Made by a program: the position numbers and the translations under genes. Below, piece by piece: positions 13,001 through 28,000 of a stretch of DNA of 64,000 nt. The notes below the pieces were generated by a model. That model did no database searches, was not told the DNA's origin, and worked only from the letters and a program-made list of their open reading frames with translations. Numbering within the stretch: position 1 is the first letter of the stretch; every line of letters begins with the position of its first letter. Source of the stretch: Aquila chrysaetos chrysaetos (lineage: Eukaryota; Chordata; Aves; Accipitriformes; Accipitridae); NCBI RefSeq assembly GCF_900496995.4, contig NC_044009.1, forward strand, positions 40,447,505 through 40,511,504, in the 5' to 3' direction.

Positions 13001-16000
13001 CCTCACGTTTCCCTATGGGCTTGGCTTTTTGCTTATATGTGCAACCCAAATTGCTCCTGTGGGGGCAGGCAGATCCGTGCAGTGTTGAGGCCTGCGAGGG
13101 CTGCGTCCCGGCAGGTGCTGGGTTGGTAGAGCCTGCCTTGTATGCACCAGCAGGACCGTCACCCCACCTCTCCGTCTGCCAACTTCCTTGCAAGGCAGCG
13201 GCTGCTTCTTCTCCCTGCTTTTAATAACACAGCCCAATGGTTAGAGCATTTGCACAGGAGATGATATGGGCTCAAAGCTCTCTTCAGCCTGAGGGTATCG
13301 AGATGCAGCGGATGGGAGAGTGCCTTGCAGCCCAGCTCTATCCCCCAGCTCCAAGGGAGCCAGGGCTCTGCATCGGGACCAGGGCAAGCACCATGACTCT
13401 CCCAGCCAAGCCCCGTTCTTGCATGGGGATCCCGTTCCAGGCTGCTGAGCTGCACGCTTGTGCTCATACTGCTGCTGTCCGACGCTCCTCGCCTCTTCAC
13501 CACTCTGCCAATACCCTCCGCATGGTAAACAAGCACACAGGTGATTCCCTCTACACACAGTCCTTCAGCCAGAAGGATCCCAAAATACTTCCCAAACGTG
13601 AAGAGTAGATTCCTTTGATCACTATGAATTTCTAAGGTGAGGAAATATCATTGGCTAACTAGGCTCCGAAACAAGATCTGTTTTAAGACATGGAAGCAAT
13701 TTAATCAAATATAACTGCGTTGTTAAAGGCGTGCTGCTCCCAAACTTTTCTGGTGCATTGAAGCTCCACTGTTCAGACTGTTGTCTCCAACAATTACAGC
13801 TAAAAACTTTTTACAACAGAAGTTTAGAACAATACAGAATTGCCCGATTCCCAGAAGTTGAGATTTAAGAAAAGAATTGCAAGAGCTGACACTACAAAGT
13901 TGGGACAAATGCTAGGATGCACAAGGGGAATTTCTGACTTTGCCCTTGTCCTTCCAACTTTTTGTGCTCACAGTGAAGAAGCTTCTTTATCCCAGTTCTC
14001 CACTGAAGTCTTACCCACCCAAACATGTCTCCCTTTTCACATTGACTGATTTGTTTCTGTCACAGTCTCTCCCCAGTGAACAGACACACACATTCTCTCT
14101 CCTCCCTCGCTGCTACCTCCCCTTATTTCCTTCTTGCTTGCAGCCTCATCCCAGCCGCTGGCACTGCCAGCTGCTTGTGCGGGGGAACAGAAGACAACAC
14201 CACTACAGCCAGGACTGAAAGCTAAATTCACAATGTAAGTCTGAGCCTTAACCCTGGCAAAAACACAGCTCCCCACCCAACCTGAGAGGGTTATGAAAAA
14301 AGGCTGAATGAATTCTGCAAGTAGTTTGGTCCTGATTTTGGAGAGGAAACAGGAAAAAGGAAAGGACTAGCCTGCCTGCTGGGATTCAAATTCAAGTGCA
14401 AAGTACAATCAAAGTGCAAAACAGCTCAGCAGAATTAAAAGATACTACAAAATGTATTGCTTGGGATGTACTGAGATAGCATAAGATGTGGCTAACTCCT
14501 ACTCTCAAATTTATTACATGGCTGCTACCGGCTTATTTAGGAGTCAGGCCAAGGCATCTAATTGTGGAACATACACATAAGAACCAGAGTTTTCTTTTCC
14601 TTAACATTAAAAATGTCAAAAACTCAAATATAAAAACTTAGAGGGATTAAAACTTTACCAAAATCTGGCCCCAGAGGGTCCATCATTCTCTCTTAGGTCA
14701 CAGACCTCACTGAACAGTGGCTTGTGCCCAGGAGCATTTGTGACATGGGGTTCTGTACCTGTAACAACCCAGGAATGATATCGGGAAGAAGCTGATGCAA
14801 CGATTCCTTGGAAATCCTCTCAATGACTTTCGTCTGCATTTTGATGGCAGCTAAGTTAATTGGATAATCTGCAGTCTGAATGATGGGGCAAAGCACCTTG
14901 ATGCATTGCTCAGGGTGGATCGAACTTGCCAAGGTGGAAGCAGCTTCTTCAGCAGCTCTGACAACCTGGAATGAAAGTAGAGCAAAACCTTATGTTAATG
15001 AGGTCACACATCACAGCCAAAACCACCAGTGCGTAGTAGGAATGACTGCCAGGAAATGCTTCGGGATGTTCATTAGGAGGCTCTTTCGAGAGGCAACTGA
15101 CTCTGAGAATTCACATCCTTCACCTCCAGTGACATCTTTGTTCCAGCCAGTAGCAAGAATTCCATACTGCCTAATGTAACTGTGTCAAAGTTGTGGCTAG
15201 TTTGAAAGCGTCATCTGTCACCCAAGACAGATAGGTACTCCCATCCTAGGAGAAGCAAGAGAACAACATTTCTCCAGCCACTGTCCGAGAACCTAAACCC
15301 ACCAGCTTAGACTTAATACAAAATTTACCTCCTTAAACATTATAATCATAGAATCACAGAATCTCAAATTGGAAGGGACCTCAAGGATCATCTGGTCCAA
15401 CCTTTCTTGGCAGAAGCACGGTCTAGACAAGATGGCCCAGCACGCTGTCCAGACAAATCTTAAAGTGTCCGATGTTGGGGAAAATGAATGGCACCGTTGC
15501 ACCTTTTAGTATGCATCTCGCCTGCTGAGTGCTTGGGTGCTCAAGCAGAGACACCCATGCCTACACAGATATGTCCTGCCATTTCCCAGCTAAACTATGC
15601 TGTAATCAAACCCAGGCTATAGACACGAACAGGCTTCAGGGTGTCCCCAACCAGGCAGCTGTGCGCTCAGCACATCTAACCCATTAAGATAGCTCTGGGA
15701 TCACTATAAAACATTGGAGGAAGAACAAACGGAAACAGTGTTAGCACGCACCTTTTGCGACTAGCCCACACTGTAAAGCAGTCACGCAAAACAAGGGAGA
15801 TCCCAAATTCAATTCCATTCTTAGTCTGAGGGAAGGCAAATCTATAACTTTCACACTCTTCCCCAGCAGACAGGACAGCTAACTGAAAGAAGAAAGACCC
15901 AATTGTGGTCTCTCCTCCCATGAGAATGTATTTACTTTACATTCTGCAGTAACTGCATAAAGAAACAGGATGGGAAGGCAGGTTTTCTTTTTTCAAGTGT

Positions 16001-19000
16001 CTGTGCTAATTGCCAGGCAACAAAATGAAGCTTCCCCATGGTTGCACTCTTCCTGGCCACAAATCGCACACTCTTTGCCTCCACATTCTTGTTTCAGTAC
16101 AAAAAAATGCAGCATGCTTTTGCTCCTCTTTTCTCATTCCCCTCTTCTCAGGGCTTACTTTTAAGGGAGGGTAAATCCTGAGTGGACAGAGATGCCCCAG
16201 TGGACAGACTTAAATCCAACACCTCAGCTCTAAGAAGAAAGCAGCATTCACAAATCCTTGTGTTTAGGATCTCCCAGCTAGCCCCACGCAGTCCCTAACT
16301 CTGAGCCCAGCAGCACTAACACAGCCTTTGAAGGCACACCCTCTTTCCTGATTGTGCAGGAAGCTCAGACGCCTAGCACCAGTTCTCTAACTTATCCTAA
16401 GCTGAGCTACCTGAGGTTGTCTCAAGTCGATACTCTGCAACCAGTACTAGGAAATCTGTCCCAGGCAATCTGCAAAAAAGCACATAAATCAAACCACAGG
16501 TCTCCCATCACTTAGACTGAAGCCATAGCTGCTGGATTCTTCTCATTGCCCTCTTCCACACACTGTCATGGTATCAAACTATGGGATTTCTATTTGACTA
16601 AGGCAACCCAGGGACAGATGTAGCTCTATCAAAGCCTCAAAAGAAGGTGAGCTTTCATTATTTTTAATTAAGTACTGTGGTTAATGCATGAACCAGGAGT
16701 ATTTGGAATTGTATCTCAGTCATTACTAGGACAAGAATGTCTCCCTGCCTGGACTACAAAACATTTTCCAGAAAGGTTTAATTGATTTTTAAGATAGCAG
16801 CAGTGAACAGTGACCAGAAGAGATCATCTCCATATACAAAGCCTGCTTCACCCACAGTCTTAGCATCACAGCCACACCACTATCATTAATCTTCCATGCA
16901 TGCTGACAGCTACCTCCCTGAAACAGGAATGGCCACAAGATACTTGTACACCCAGGAAATAACAAGACTCATCCACTTGGCTTTTGGCATCCTCTAAAGC
17001 AAACCCAACAGCGAGAGTGATCTCAGATACTTCACACTGTACAAATACTGTATGCAGGCAAGGTACAAGCAAGATGGTGAAGCAGACCTGAGACCTTGAT
17101 TTCTCCTGTATCAGCTGTCAAGCTGCTCCATCTACCTCAGGTGTTTCTCAACAATTATAATGTTAAAACATATTCCAAAAAGAACGGCAATCCACAATGA
17201 GGTCAGTATTAAAAAAATTTCATCCTGAAAGATCTGTGAAAAAGTAACCAAGCAGAACAGAATGCTTGTTTTCCCTCTTCCAGCAAGTTTTCCCTCTTCC
17301 AGCTATTTCTTTGCAAATTCCTCTTCAGTTTCACACATGAGAAGCATGAAAGTTAATATTTTTCCATGTAAGCCAGTACTAGCTTAGAAGGAAGCACTAT
17401 GTGATTTTGTTGGGAAAGGAGAGAAACACCCGGGTACTTAAGGGAAACCTAATGCCATGCTTTGGCACCACAGCATTGAATTGCTGGAGCAGATGAAGTC
17501 AGGAGCTTCCAGGAGGTCTCCTTTAAAGGAATTCACTTCTTGGCACTGCAGCTTTTGACGTTGGCTTTCCCAGTGCAGAAATAACTGCTACCATCACGCT
17601 TTCCACAAACAATGCAGTGGACTTAGAGAGCCCAGATATCTTGTAACCAACAACACTCACAAGCAAGTCACTAGCTAAAAAACCCCTAACTAACTATTTG
17701 GACACAGGCTGCTTGGGATTTTGCTTTGCAACAACTCCAAATACTGTTAGTAAATGTTTTCACAGACACTCTGAGAAAGAACAGCTTGAATATATCACAA
17801 CTTACTAAAAAAAAAATTAATATTATTTTTTTTAAGCTTAAATCCTCCTGGTATCCTACTTGGTAAGAAAGTAACAAAATTTTAGTAGGCACCTATGGTC
17901 AGACTCTGATCTCAAAGACACTACTGTAAACTTTAAACAGTAGGTAAAAAACTCAATGAGTAATTTTACCTGCATTTCAGCTGGATGTGGATCCTTTATG
18001 CATAAAGTTTACCATGCACATTAAGTTGCAGGTATGAGGCAAGTGTATGAGACAAAAACCTTTTCTCAAAAGCCTGTTACCAATTCCAAGCACAACGGGT
18101 TAAAATACAGCTGAAATTTTTCATAAAACAAGCCAGGGTTCAAATAGCAACAAAGGTCACATCTATTTCGCGCATCATAAGGTCAGCAAGAAAAGTTCTT
18201 AAGGTGCAGGATTTATTTATGCCCCTGCAAGTCCTCCTTTCAAGAAAGCTGCTCTTTTCTAGCAAGGATCTGGCCGTGTTTGCACAGCAGTTGGGTATTT
18301 CACATCACTTCTCCCTGAAGTGCCTTCCCTCTGAATACAGAAGGACATACTACACGTGTCCAGTAGGCTTCCTGCTGATATTAGCTTGTAAATGTGACAA
18401 CACCAGGGAGACTTCCAAGTCTTCCGAGAGCACATCTGGCAGACAGCGTCTGCATCTAAGCCACACTTCAGCAAACCCCTTAAGCGTATGTTTAACTTTA
18501 ATAACATGCTGAAGTCTCACTGACGTCAATGGGATTCAAGCATGTGCTTACATGCTTGCTTGAATCAGAGCCTCTGCAGGTAAATAGCTCCTGGCTCCCT
18601 TGGAAAGGACTGGCAGGGGACAGGGTGTAAGAAGGGGTAGGGCAATACCAGCTGAGAGAGAGCCAAAGGGACAAGCTCACCCCTGCCAGCACAGAAAGCT
18701 GAATGCTACCACTCTGCAATGCAAGTACCAGCCCTGTCCAAAAGGTCTTCCCTTCTGGCTTTGGCAGACTAAAACATTCTGCTACCCAGACCGACTCTGC
18801 ATCCCATGAGGGAAAGCACATCTCTGAATACTTACACAGTGGGCTCAGGGTCCCGCTTACCTGGTAGTGCCAGAGAAATCAGCAGCGTTCCCAGATAGAG
18901 GGAAGTGCATTATCAAAAGATACAAACTGCCAGGTCATTTGGCAACAAGAACATGCAATTATAGCAGAGTTTAACAAAGATATTTTGCCAGGAGGCACAA

Positions 19001-22000
19001 CACTTGTGTCTTGCAAATTATACATACCATACAATATCAAAAATCAAACATCTTTTTTAATCAGGGCTTTAACCTGACTAGCGGAGTGAAACAACCTTAA
19101 AAGGAGTGGGAAAAATGAGCAAACAGCAGCAAGCAACAGGTCTTCCTTCCAGCTTTGGAGGTAAGATCAACAGATACATGCCAGGAAGTGACAGGAAGGG
19201 CTCATACTAACAGCAGACACCACAAGAAGTGGCTATGAAATGCATCCTTTAAATTCAAGAAAAAGAAAGGGTACTGTTCGCTACATGCTCAGACCAGGTA
19301 GCTCATTGTCACAAGAGGATTAAAAATTAGACAAGTTTACTGAAGAAAAAATAAAGGCCAAAATACACAGAGAGGGCAGGCAGAACCATTAGCATGGGAA
19401 GGCTGTAAGCTTCAGACCACTGGAAGGAGGGAGGATAATCTCAGGGAAGCATCATTGTATGCTTGCTTCTTGCTAGTCACTGTCAGGTAAGGTATCAAGT
19501 GAAGCAAACTATTTTTCTGACCAAATATAATTATCCTCGGTGATCTCAGAAATATGAAAGAAAAGAAGCAAAGTTGGCAAATGATGGTGGTACCTGGAAG
19601 AAGTGAGTTCAAAAGGGTGGCTATGAAGCAAGATGAGCAAGACTAGATAGAGCCTCCAGTGTTTTATTAAAACAGACACTAAGCTGTGTGTAAGGTATGT
19701 CACAAACATGATTTTACCTCCCAGTAAAACCTTAGAGCAAACCATGGCTTGAACTGGATAGTTTGATATCACTCAACACAGGGCAGGTAGCCCAGGAATG
19801 CAGATCTAAAAGATATCACTTTGCCTTAAAGAAGCAGGTTTTTCTCCTTTCCAAATGCTTAGCCTATGCTCTACACGCTAGAGATTAGACTCATCCTGAC
19901 TTCTGCTGGCATAACATAAGCTACGTTTGCTGGTGGGTTCCTTGAAAGACATCTGCAGTACATTAAGACCTTTCCAGTGAGTCTCCCAAAAGACAGAAAT
20001 GGTTATACTTCCACCCAGTTTGCTTTAGGAAAGGAACCATATTCTCATGCACAAAGCTGGAGAGGTGTAGCACACAGACAGGCTGTTCACCTCTAACAAT
20101 GTCTGCCTTAAAGACAACTATAGTATAGTTGTCTATACTATACTATAAAGGAGTAAGCTTCAAAGCAACAGGTTTGATGGTCCCAGGAACATGCACATGA
20201 AATGCTCTCTGGCTTCAGTGGGAGGGGATATGCTGACATGCAGTATTAGGAACAGTCTGATCAAGACAGCCACCTGTCACAGATACCTTTCTTTTAATAG
20301 AAGAGCACATCGGCATCATTGATGTTCTCCAGAATTTGCTGGACAAACTTTGGATGACAATTCCCACTGGTTTACCTGGTTCACAGTGCACTGCAGCCAC
20401 GGGATCCTGTTCGCTTAAGACAGCCAGAACCAAGTCTCCATCTCTTCTGCATAGTTTCTTCCGCTCAGCTATTACTCTCAGTGCATTATAGATGTTGCTC
20501 GCTGCCTGACGGCTGCAGCAAGCAGCTTGTCTATGGTAATCTGCTCCTGGTCAATATGCAGCAGCTTTCTAAAGGGTTTTCACGGTTTCATTTCTGCTTT
20601 GAAGTGACACAAGCTACTGGCAAATAAGGAAAGAAAAATCTATGTCCTGACTCACCTAAGGCAGAACATGCCAGGTTCATAGGCTACATAGGGCATGCAT
20701 CAGTGTAACATGCTGGGATCTCAGCAGAGCAGCACCTGTACACCTAGATGACAGCTGCATGTAGGACCATAAGCTGGAATACTTTACCACGATTGCTAGT
20801 TGCACCATCTCTGCACAAAATTGTAGAGGATGAGGCAGTGTAGGTAAAAGCCCACTGAAAACTTAGAGGCTTTGTACGCTGCTGCAAAACACACAGAGCA
20901 CCAGAATTTATTAAGCAGAAGAACAAGGTTTTGCTTTTAGGCTTACAAGGCATGCAGCTATGTTTTTGAGCCAATTTTTGCCATCTAGAGGTGGTTAATT
21001 AAAGCCTGCATAATCTAAGCTGGAGGGGATGGAGGTTTACCAATACCTAGCCAGGCAAACTCCCATCCCTGAAGGCTTTACAGTCTGATCCAGACAGGAA
21101 CAAACAATTAAGAACTTGGTTTCAAAGCAGGAAGTGGACTCGGCAATGGGGAGTGCTAAGCAGATGAAAAAACAATGTGATTTTTATTCGGGATTCAGAG
21201 GAGATGAAATAGATTAGACTGCTTCTCCTGTGCACTAAATATTTGAAGCGTGTTGGAAATTAGAAAAAGCACATACACATATGCTATGAAACATCAACAA
21301 CTGCCAAGCTGCAGCACTTGGCAGCTTCCAGCATGGACTACATATCAATTAACCTTAAAGACTGTGATCATTTAGTGCTTTTCTTCTTTAGTAAGGTACA
21401 TTTTGCAGAGACCTACATAGATCATACCATCATCAGAGGACAGTTGCAAATCATCTTATAAATGTCAGAGGCCAGTCTAAAAGCACCTCAGCAAGATAGT
21501 AACAATTACCTACAGTTAACGGATAGCTGTGATTTCTTCTTTTTCACACTCTTTTTAGAGGGTTACAACAAAGAGTGTTACATCCCAATTATGCTTATGG
21601 ACCTTCTGGATAATAAAAGACGAAAATTAAATATCTAACACATGGCACAATATGCTTTCCTTACACAGAAAATAGGCATCAGCTAGGTCTACAGGCTTAG
21701 TTGCAGAGAATAAACAGAGTGGCAGAGACAGAAGCAGGGAATTAGCTATCCTATGATTTTCACTTTGTAACCGTTTCCCAAGCTAATGAACTATTTCTGT
21801 TTTAATATACTGAATAATGAGAACTTATACTCATTTTGCTGGTATGAATCTGAAGCAATGTCATATCAATGGTATTGGGTCAGCAGGCAACATCTCTCCT
21901 TAGTTATGGGTGAGTAACTGCACTGGAACAAATGAGTTAATATTAACTAATTGGCAACAGAAAGATGGTTCTCTTCCAAATAACTCCAAACAAAGAGTGA

Positions 22001-25000
22001 TAAAAATCAACAAGATTTAATACCATCCACAACTTCAATTACATTCTAATGCTCCAAAAGTAAGTGAAAGGCATTTACATGTCAACCCCCATAAATATTT
22101 ACAGTTATGACTGAAGCAGGCTCAAGTCTTCACATCACCCCATTAAATCAACAGCATTGAATAGACTGTTATAGTACAAACAGTATAAAAACAGGCTGAA
22201 GTTAAAAATGCAAACTAAACATGGATCTCAATCCAGAGTCTTCTAGTCTGTAGCCTAAGGTTACATTAATTTTGAACCCCCTTTGAGGTCTGTGCTTTGC
22301 CAATCTCCTGCATTTGCACTTGCAACAAGACACGACTCAGCATCCAACTCCACGTACCAAGTTTTCCTCTCCTGTGTCCCTGGGAAGAGAAGTGGTGCTC
22401 TTAGCTGTACTGCTCTGCTGATGCTAGACCTTGCCTTCAGCAACAAAAGGCAGAAGCGTTCTAGTCATGGCAAAGATCCAACTCTCTAAAGATTTCTGCT
22501 TGGACTTGGAAAAACCGCCAATTATCCAGGCATCTCAAAATATCTAAGTATGCTAATACTGCTTTGATATTTCCAATTACATAATCTGGAATAAAACCAC
22601 AGACCCTTTTTGTTTCAGTCTTTAACTAGATATTGGCACTCGACTGGAGGAGGGGGTGGTATTTGCTGATTGGTGAATGTGTTGGTTATAATTTGTTATT
22701 TGATCCCTCCTGGCCATGCTGAACAGCAGCAATATTGGAATTTGGGGAGATAAATTAACGTTCTTGATTTCCAAAGAACTGCCTCTCAGTATGATGACTT
22801 CTTGGAGACAGTACCCGAGATTAACAGTTCTGTACTGTGCTCCTCTTAAAACTCTCTTTGCTTGGTCACTTTAGATTGATTCTCCATGCGTCATACGTAA
22901 CGGAAAACGTGAGCAATAACTTGGGGCAATTAGCAGTAAGAGGAAACTCGGGTAAGAAAGACTGAAACAGATACAGCACTCTCAGAACAGTCATTTTTCT
23001 GCTAATTTATGTAGCCTGTTGCACACCAAAGGATCTCAAACCATAAACCAGGATCACTCCCGTCATCTTCTACAAGGCAGAAGCAGCCCAGAAACATAAC
23101 AAACCCTGGAGTAACATCCTATCAGGGCATCGCTGGCACAAGGATTAACACCTTCCTAACCAAATTATATAGCAGCTTTCCTTGAAATAGTTTTTACAGT
23201 CTAGAGGAAGATTTTATGTAGTCTAAGGATGGTACACCACTGCCTTTAATATTGCTCTGATTTAGTGAAAAAAGAAAACTGTAGAACAGACCACCCAGAT
23301 CTTCCCTTTCCTTCTTCAGCTATTCTTTGAAAGTGCCCTTCAATCACAAACTGGTGAATCTTCACTTAATCTCCTGCTCAGTGGGATCAAGTCAAAGGGC
23401 AGCTCCTCCACCCCTCCTGGGGAGAGCAGCGCTGCAAAGTCAGCAGTGCGAGCAAGCTGGAGGGCCACCACAGGATGGGAATTTGTGACCTTCTGGCTCA
23501 GGGCTATAAGTTTGACTAACTGAGACATGCCCAAATCGACTCTCAGTTAATTTTTCACAGACTTAACTGAATCAGCAAGCCCCAGCTACAGGTAAAAATA
23601 CCTAAAGCATATTCACAGGTACATCTTTAGCCTAGCTTATGTAGATTCCCAAGTGCAGCAGGTTGGGGAACGCTATTATTTTCAAACTACTGACAGACAG
23701 ATGATGCCTTTCATGGGCTACATCATGGTTCCGAGAGCCCCATTTACACAGGGATCACAGGGATCAGAAAAAGCACATACATTGAATGAAAAATTCAGCA
23801 CCAGTGCCACCACTTAATACAGCTGTGCACACGCAACTGTTTAGCAACAGATCGTGAAATGGGAATATACCTGCAGCATCCTGCTATGACAGCTGTCACC
23901 CAAAGGTCTCACTGCAGCAGTTACAGATATGAACTTCTTTAATTATGAAGATGTTACGCAAAACCATTGTAAATCAAAGGCGTGCTATGTACAGCACAGC
24001 AGCTACTTGCTGATAGCAATACAGCTCAATTACTCTTCTATAAGGAAGTACCAGAACTCACATCTCTTCATTCCTGGCTTGAGCTTTGCTTTCTCTGTAA
24101 CAGACTTATTTTTCTCTGCTTTTCCTCAAGAGGTACCTCACGCAAATCCCGAAGAACCCTTCCATACCACAAACATGAAGAACACAGTGTGGGGAGTACA
24201 GAGGCATGAAGTGTCATGTTTTCAACATTGTTCCTGATTTCTATAAAACCCACCAGTCCCATGAGGACAGTGAATTCTGAGGGGCATTAAAAACAATGCC
24301 AGAGACAATCTGGAAATGGCAGTTTTGGAGGACTCTCAAAAAAATACAAAGGGCACTGAGTCAAGGTGAGCTGAGAAGTATGCAACCAGGAAAACTTGCC
24401 AATAAAAGGCACTCCTTCAGAACATAATGTTTTGTCTGACTGCTTTATCAGGAAATCAATTTACAACTGCTTCTTATTACTCTGAGCTGAAAATGACAGG
24501 AGTGCAAAGGCTCTAAATCAAGGAGAAGAAGTTAGGCAGAGTATGGCAGTCCTCATTCACTAAAGGATTAAACAGTTTCTACTTCTGCATTTTAGTGAAA
24601 TCCAGCCTGTTAGTTTCTTTCCCTGAGGGTGTTTTTTGTTTTGTTGTTTTGATTTTTAAACAGCAAAGTTTCTGCTACGCACAGCTAACATAACCTTGTG
24701 CCAGTTACGCAATGCTCTGGAGCAGTCTGATCTATACAATGATCTTTTTCATGGCCAAAGCTCTCCAGACAGAGATGCCTAAAATTGCTAGCTTAGGACA
24801 AGCTTGTCACAGAGAAGAATAAGCGTCTTAGATTTCAAAGCAAGGACTTCGGTAACGAAGCCATCACAGACATATAGAGAAATTCATGTGGCACTTTCTA
24901 AGGTTTAGTTCAAACTTGCAACATGCACAAGGTAGATTAAAAGATCCAGCTTGGAAGTCAATCTACGAAGACTGACTTTAAATGGAATTTGACCTGATTT

Positions 25001-28000
25001 CAAATTGAATCAACCTTCAAATGTTATCATCATGTCCCTTTATTTTTGTTTTACTCCCAAAGAATATTTTCAGTTTTACATACGAGTCCTCTCACAAAAG
25101 GAAAATGCAATTCACCCTTCCCTTTGCTTCTTCCTCTGCCCCAACTTCTTTTCACCAGCATGGCCTCCTTGTCCATTTTCTCCTGTTACTCACCAGTTCC
25201 CAGTTCTCCAGCATGGCCCAATTTCACCACTCAGTTTTCACACACAATTCTGCTTGAACATGGGCTTTGTGTTCTCCAGTACATTTCCTACCCTTACCTG
25301 TACAGATGGAGGGAGCATAGTGCCCCCAGCATGCTCTGAAAAATTATTAAACATGCACTTTTCTACTACAGGGTCTCAGCCTCTCCCAGAAAGAGTAAGG
25401 AAATCCTGGAAGTCGATAAACAGTGGCCTACACTTCCAGATAGCTCCAAGTCCACTTGAACAGCTCTGTCGGTCTCAACTTTTTTCCTCCCTGCTTCAGC
25501 ACGTAAAAATCCTGTGTCTTCATACTTGGGAGACTTAATATCAGTTTCTTCTATCGATAACATGTTTGCCTGTTAAGTCTCACAGGGTACTGCATTTCTT
25601 CAGCAGGTCCATATTGCTTTCCCAGTAGCAACACTGAAAGTCTCACTCACCTCCTTGTGGGAATCTTTATGTGCTTCCAGTGTTTTCATGATAGTCAACT
25701 CCGCATAGTTCTTAAACCTTGCTGGCTGGTTCCGTAAGATCTCTCTCAGGACTCGTAGCGCCAGGGCTCTTATTGAATGCTGTATCAAGAGAAATCCACA
25801 TTAGAAAAAGTCACTTCTCAAAATTGTAATTTGAAGTAAATTCTCATGGCTCCCTATGCCACCAGAAATCTTGCATTGTTCTACCAGCTCCAGTGGAGTG
25901 AGCAGTGTAATCAATATAACTAAAATTCAGAATTGGTCTTCTTGCTTGCTTTTGCAAAAAATTCACATAAAATAACTGTTGTCACAGACAGAAGAATCAG
26001 AATGACTCTACTTTGTTAAAATCCATACTCTTTTGGCAATGAAGTACAAATTTGTACCCAAAGCAGCATGCCTGCATTACATGAATCTACAAAGAAGCTC
26101 AGATCATATTTGTTTTGCCCTTCCTCTTTTGCTTAGCTTTGTGGAATATCAGACTGGCCTCCATCCATGCAGCAAAGCTGTTTCTCATGTACTAATGCAG
26201 TAAAATTGACTGTCTTCCTGTAACTCCTATGGAAATTATTTTCAAGAACAGTTAAGTCATTGTAGTCAACACTGACCTGTGTTAATCCTTTATATCAAAA
26301 GATCATTAGCAGAAGGGATTTATAACACCTGCTTCAATTTCGTAACTGTTACATTAAGTTTTTGGCCTGTGGCCACTCCAAATAGATTCTATCATTTCAG
26401 CAGAAGAATACTTTGCTCTATACTCAGCCTTTAAAGCATGTCCTTTGCTATTCATCTGCAAAATTCATGCAGTAGCACAATTCACATACACTTAAAGCCA
26501 CCGTATCTTCTGATACATTTGTAATGATGTTATGATTAAAGACATAGGACTAGAGCACCTCATGCTTATACTATGAACGACGCCTGAGAAAATGTCAGCC
26601 ACCTACACTGCTTCAGAATTAAAATTTCTGAGTGTGTGCGCGCCATATACTTTACAAGGAGTATAAGAAATACAATGGATTTTAAACCAGATAAAACAAA
26701 AAAAAGAGCTGTGAATGCTTTGAAGCCTAAATATTGTAACATTCAGATGGACCATGGCTCTGATGTGAAGGCGCAGCAGGGTGCTGAGCCTTTACCAAAT
26801 ATCATTGTCTTGCAAGCTGAACAAATAGCCCCAAGTGGAAAAGGTGTAAGTCTAGCCTGTAAATTACCACTTTGATCAACTATCAAATATAAAGCTGTGA
26901 CAATAGCACAGCTTTTTTTTAATACTTCAAACCAAGATCCTCTATAAAAGCAGTTTGTTCTTGATATTTTTCGCAAGAGACGGAGACCTATCCCATAAGA
27001 TCTAATAAGCCAGATCTTTAAACCGCATAGAAAAAAAAAATTCATCTATTCTAGGGTGCCTTTATTCTCCTGTTTTGCGGAATGGGTATGATATAGTTAA
27101 GAGCTTGTAACTTCATCCTAACTCAGAGGCGAACAACTTTTGAAATCTTGATAGTTTTTGTACTAGATTAGAAGATAAACCTCTTTTCTGATTCTAGCTC
27201 AATTTCCTAGTTATTCATTACCAACACTCCAGAGGGAGAGCAAAAAACTGGGACACTTCAGAGTGTGAGCTTAAAACTCATCATTGAACACACTGAAAAC
27301 AAAAGCAGAGTTGTCAAGCTTCAAAAGAAAAAATGAGCAGTGCAGCACCACTGATGAGATGCTGTACAATTGCAGCAGGTTTCATTTAAACTAGTGTGAA
27401 GGAACTATCACCCTAGATGAAGCAATGCACAGGAGAGTTAAGACAAAAATCTACATCTCACATCTTTGTCTCCAAGCGTTTCCAGCAGCAAGAGCAGAAT
27501 GGTTTTGAAATGTTCCTCCCAAACTCCGAGATTATCTTCCCTTGTGATCTTAAGCAACTCCAGGAGAGCTCCTTTCCGCTCCTCCACCCGCTCGTTGTGG
27601 TTGGAGAGCTCTTTCAGAAGATCAGCCACCAAATCTGAATGGTCAATGGGTACTTCTAGGACAAATGGCAGCAAATCATTTGGGGAAACAGGGAAAAAGA
27701 TCAAAGATGCCAAGATTACTAACCCTCTACAGAACAAATTGCATGTATAAGGGCCCCCTCCCAAATGCATCAAATTCCAGGTCGCCTCAGTCAATCTGAG
27801 AATCTGACTAGCCCACAATTTCACCTGAGTTCATAACACAGCTCCTGAACCTGCACACAGCTTCTAACGAACCAGGAAGAGATGACGATTGAATTTCATC
27901 CAGTTCCAATAATTACTTCTACAGGATGAGAACTGCTGCAGTTCTTCCCAGACACACACACCCAAAACCAGCGATCACATGTATGACCTTTAGATCAAAG

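Larger units (their letters stand above)
14966..25650 (-). other. CLASP2 intron (10,685 bp)
   Basis: Donor gtgagt, acceptor tttcattccag. It holds the CR1 fragment at 15345-15500, the 19-bp tandem duplication at 17268, the ancient repeat with a CRE at 18480-18575 and the inverted repeat at 20119. A C/T-rich 177-codon open frame on the + strand at 25005-25538 has no family resemblance. Confidence 0.85.

Noticed and set aside
12563..13608. Cluster of 105-134-codon ORFs on both strands
   Set aside because: GC-rich intronic DNA between two well-defined CLASP2 exons; no homology or splice logic supports them.
20119..20142. Intrinsic terminator or miRNA hairpin
   Set aside because: The stem is only 10 bp, AT-only apart from two G-C pairs, without the ~22-bp stem of a pre-miRNA, and bacterial terminators do not apply.
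25005..25538. 177-codon + strand ORF with Pro/Ser/Phe-rich protein
   Set aside because: It reflects a C/T-rich stretch that lacks stops in one frame; two other frames are also partly open there. No family resemblance.
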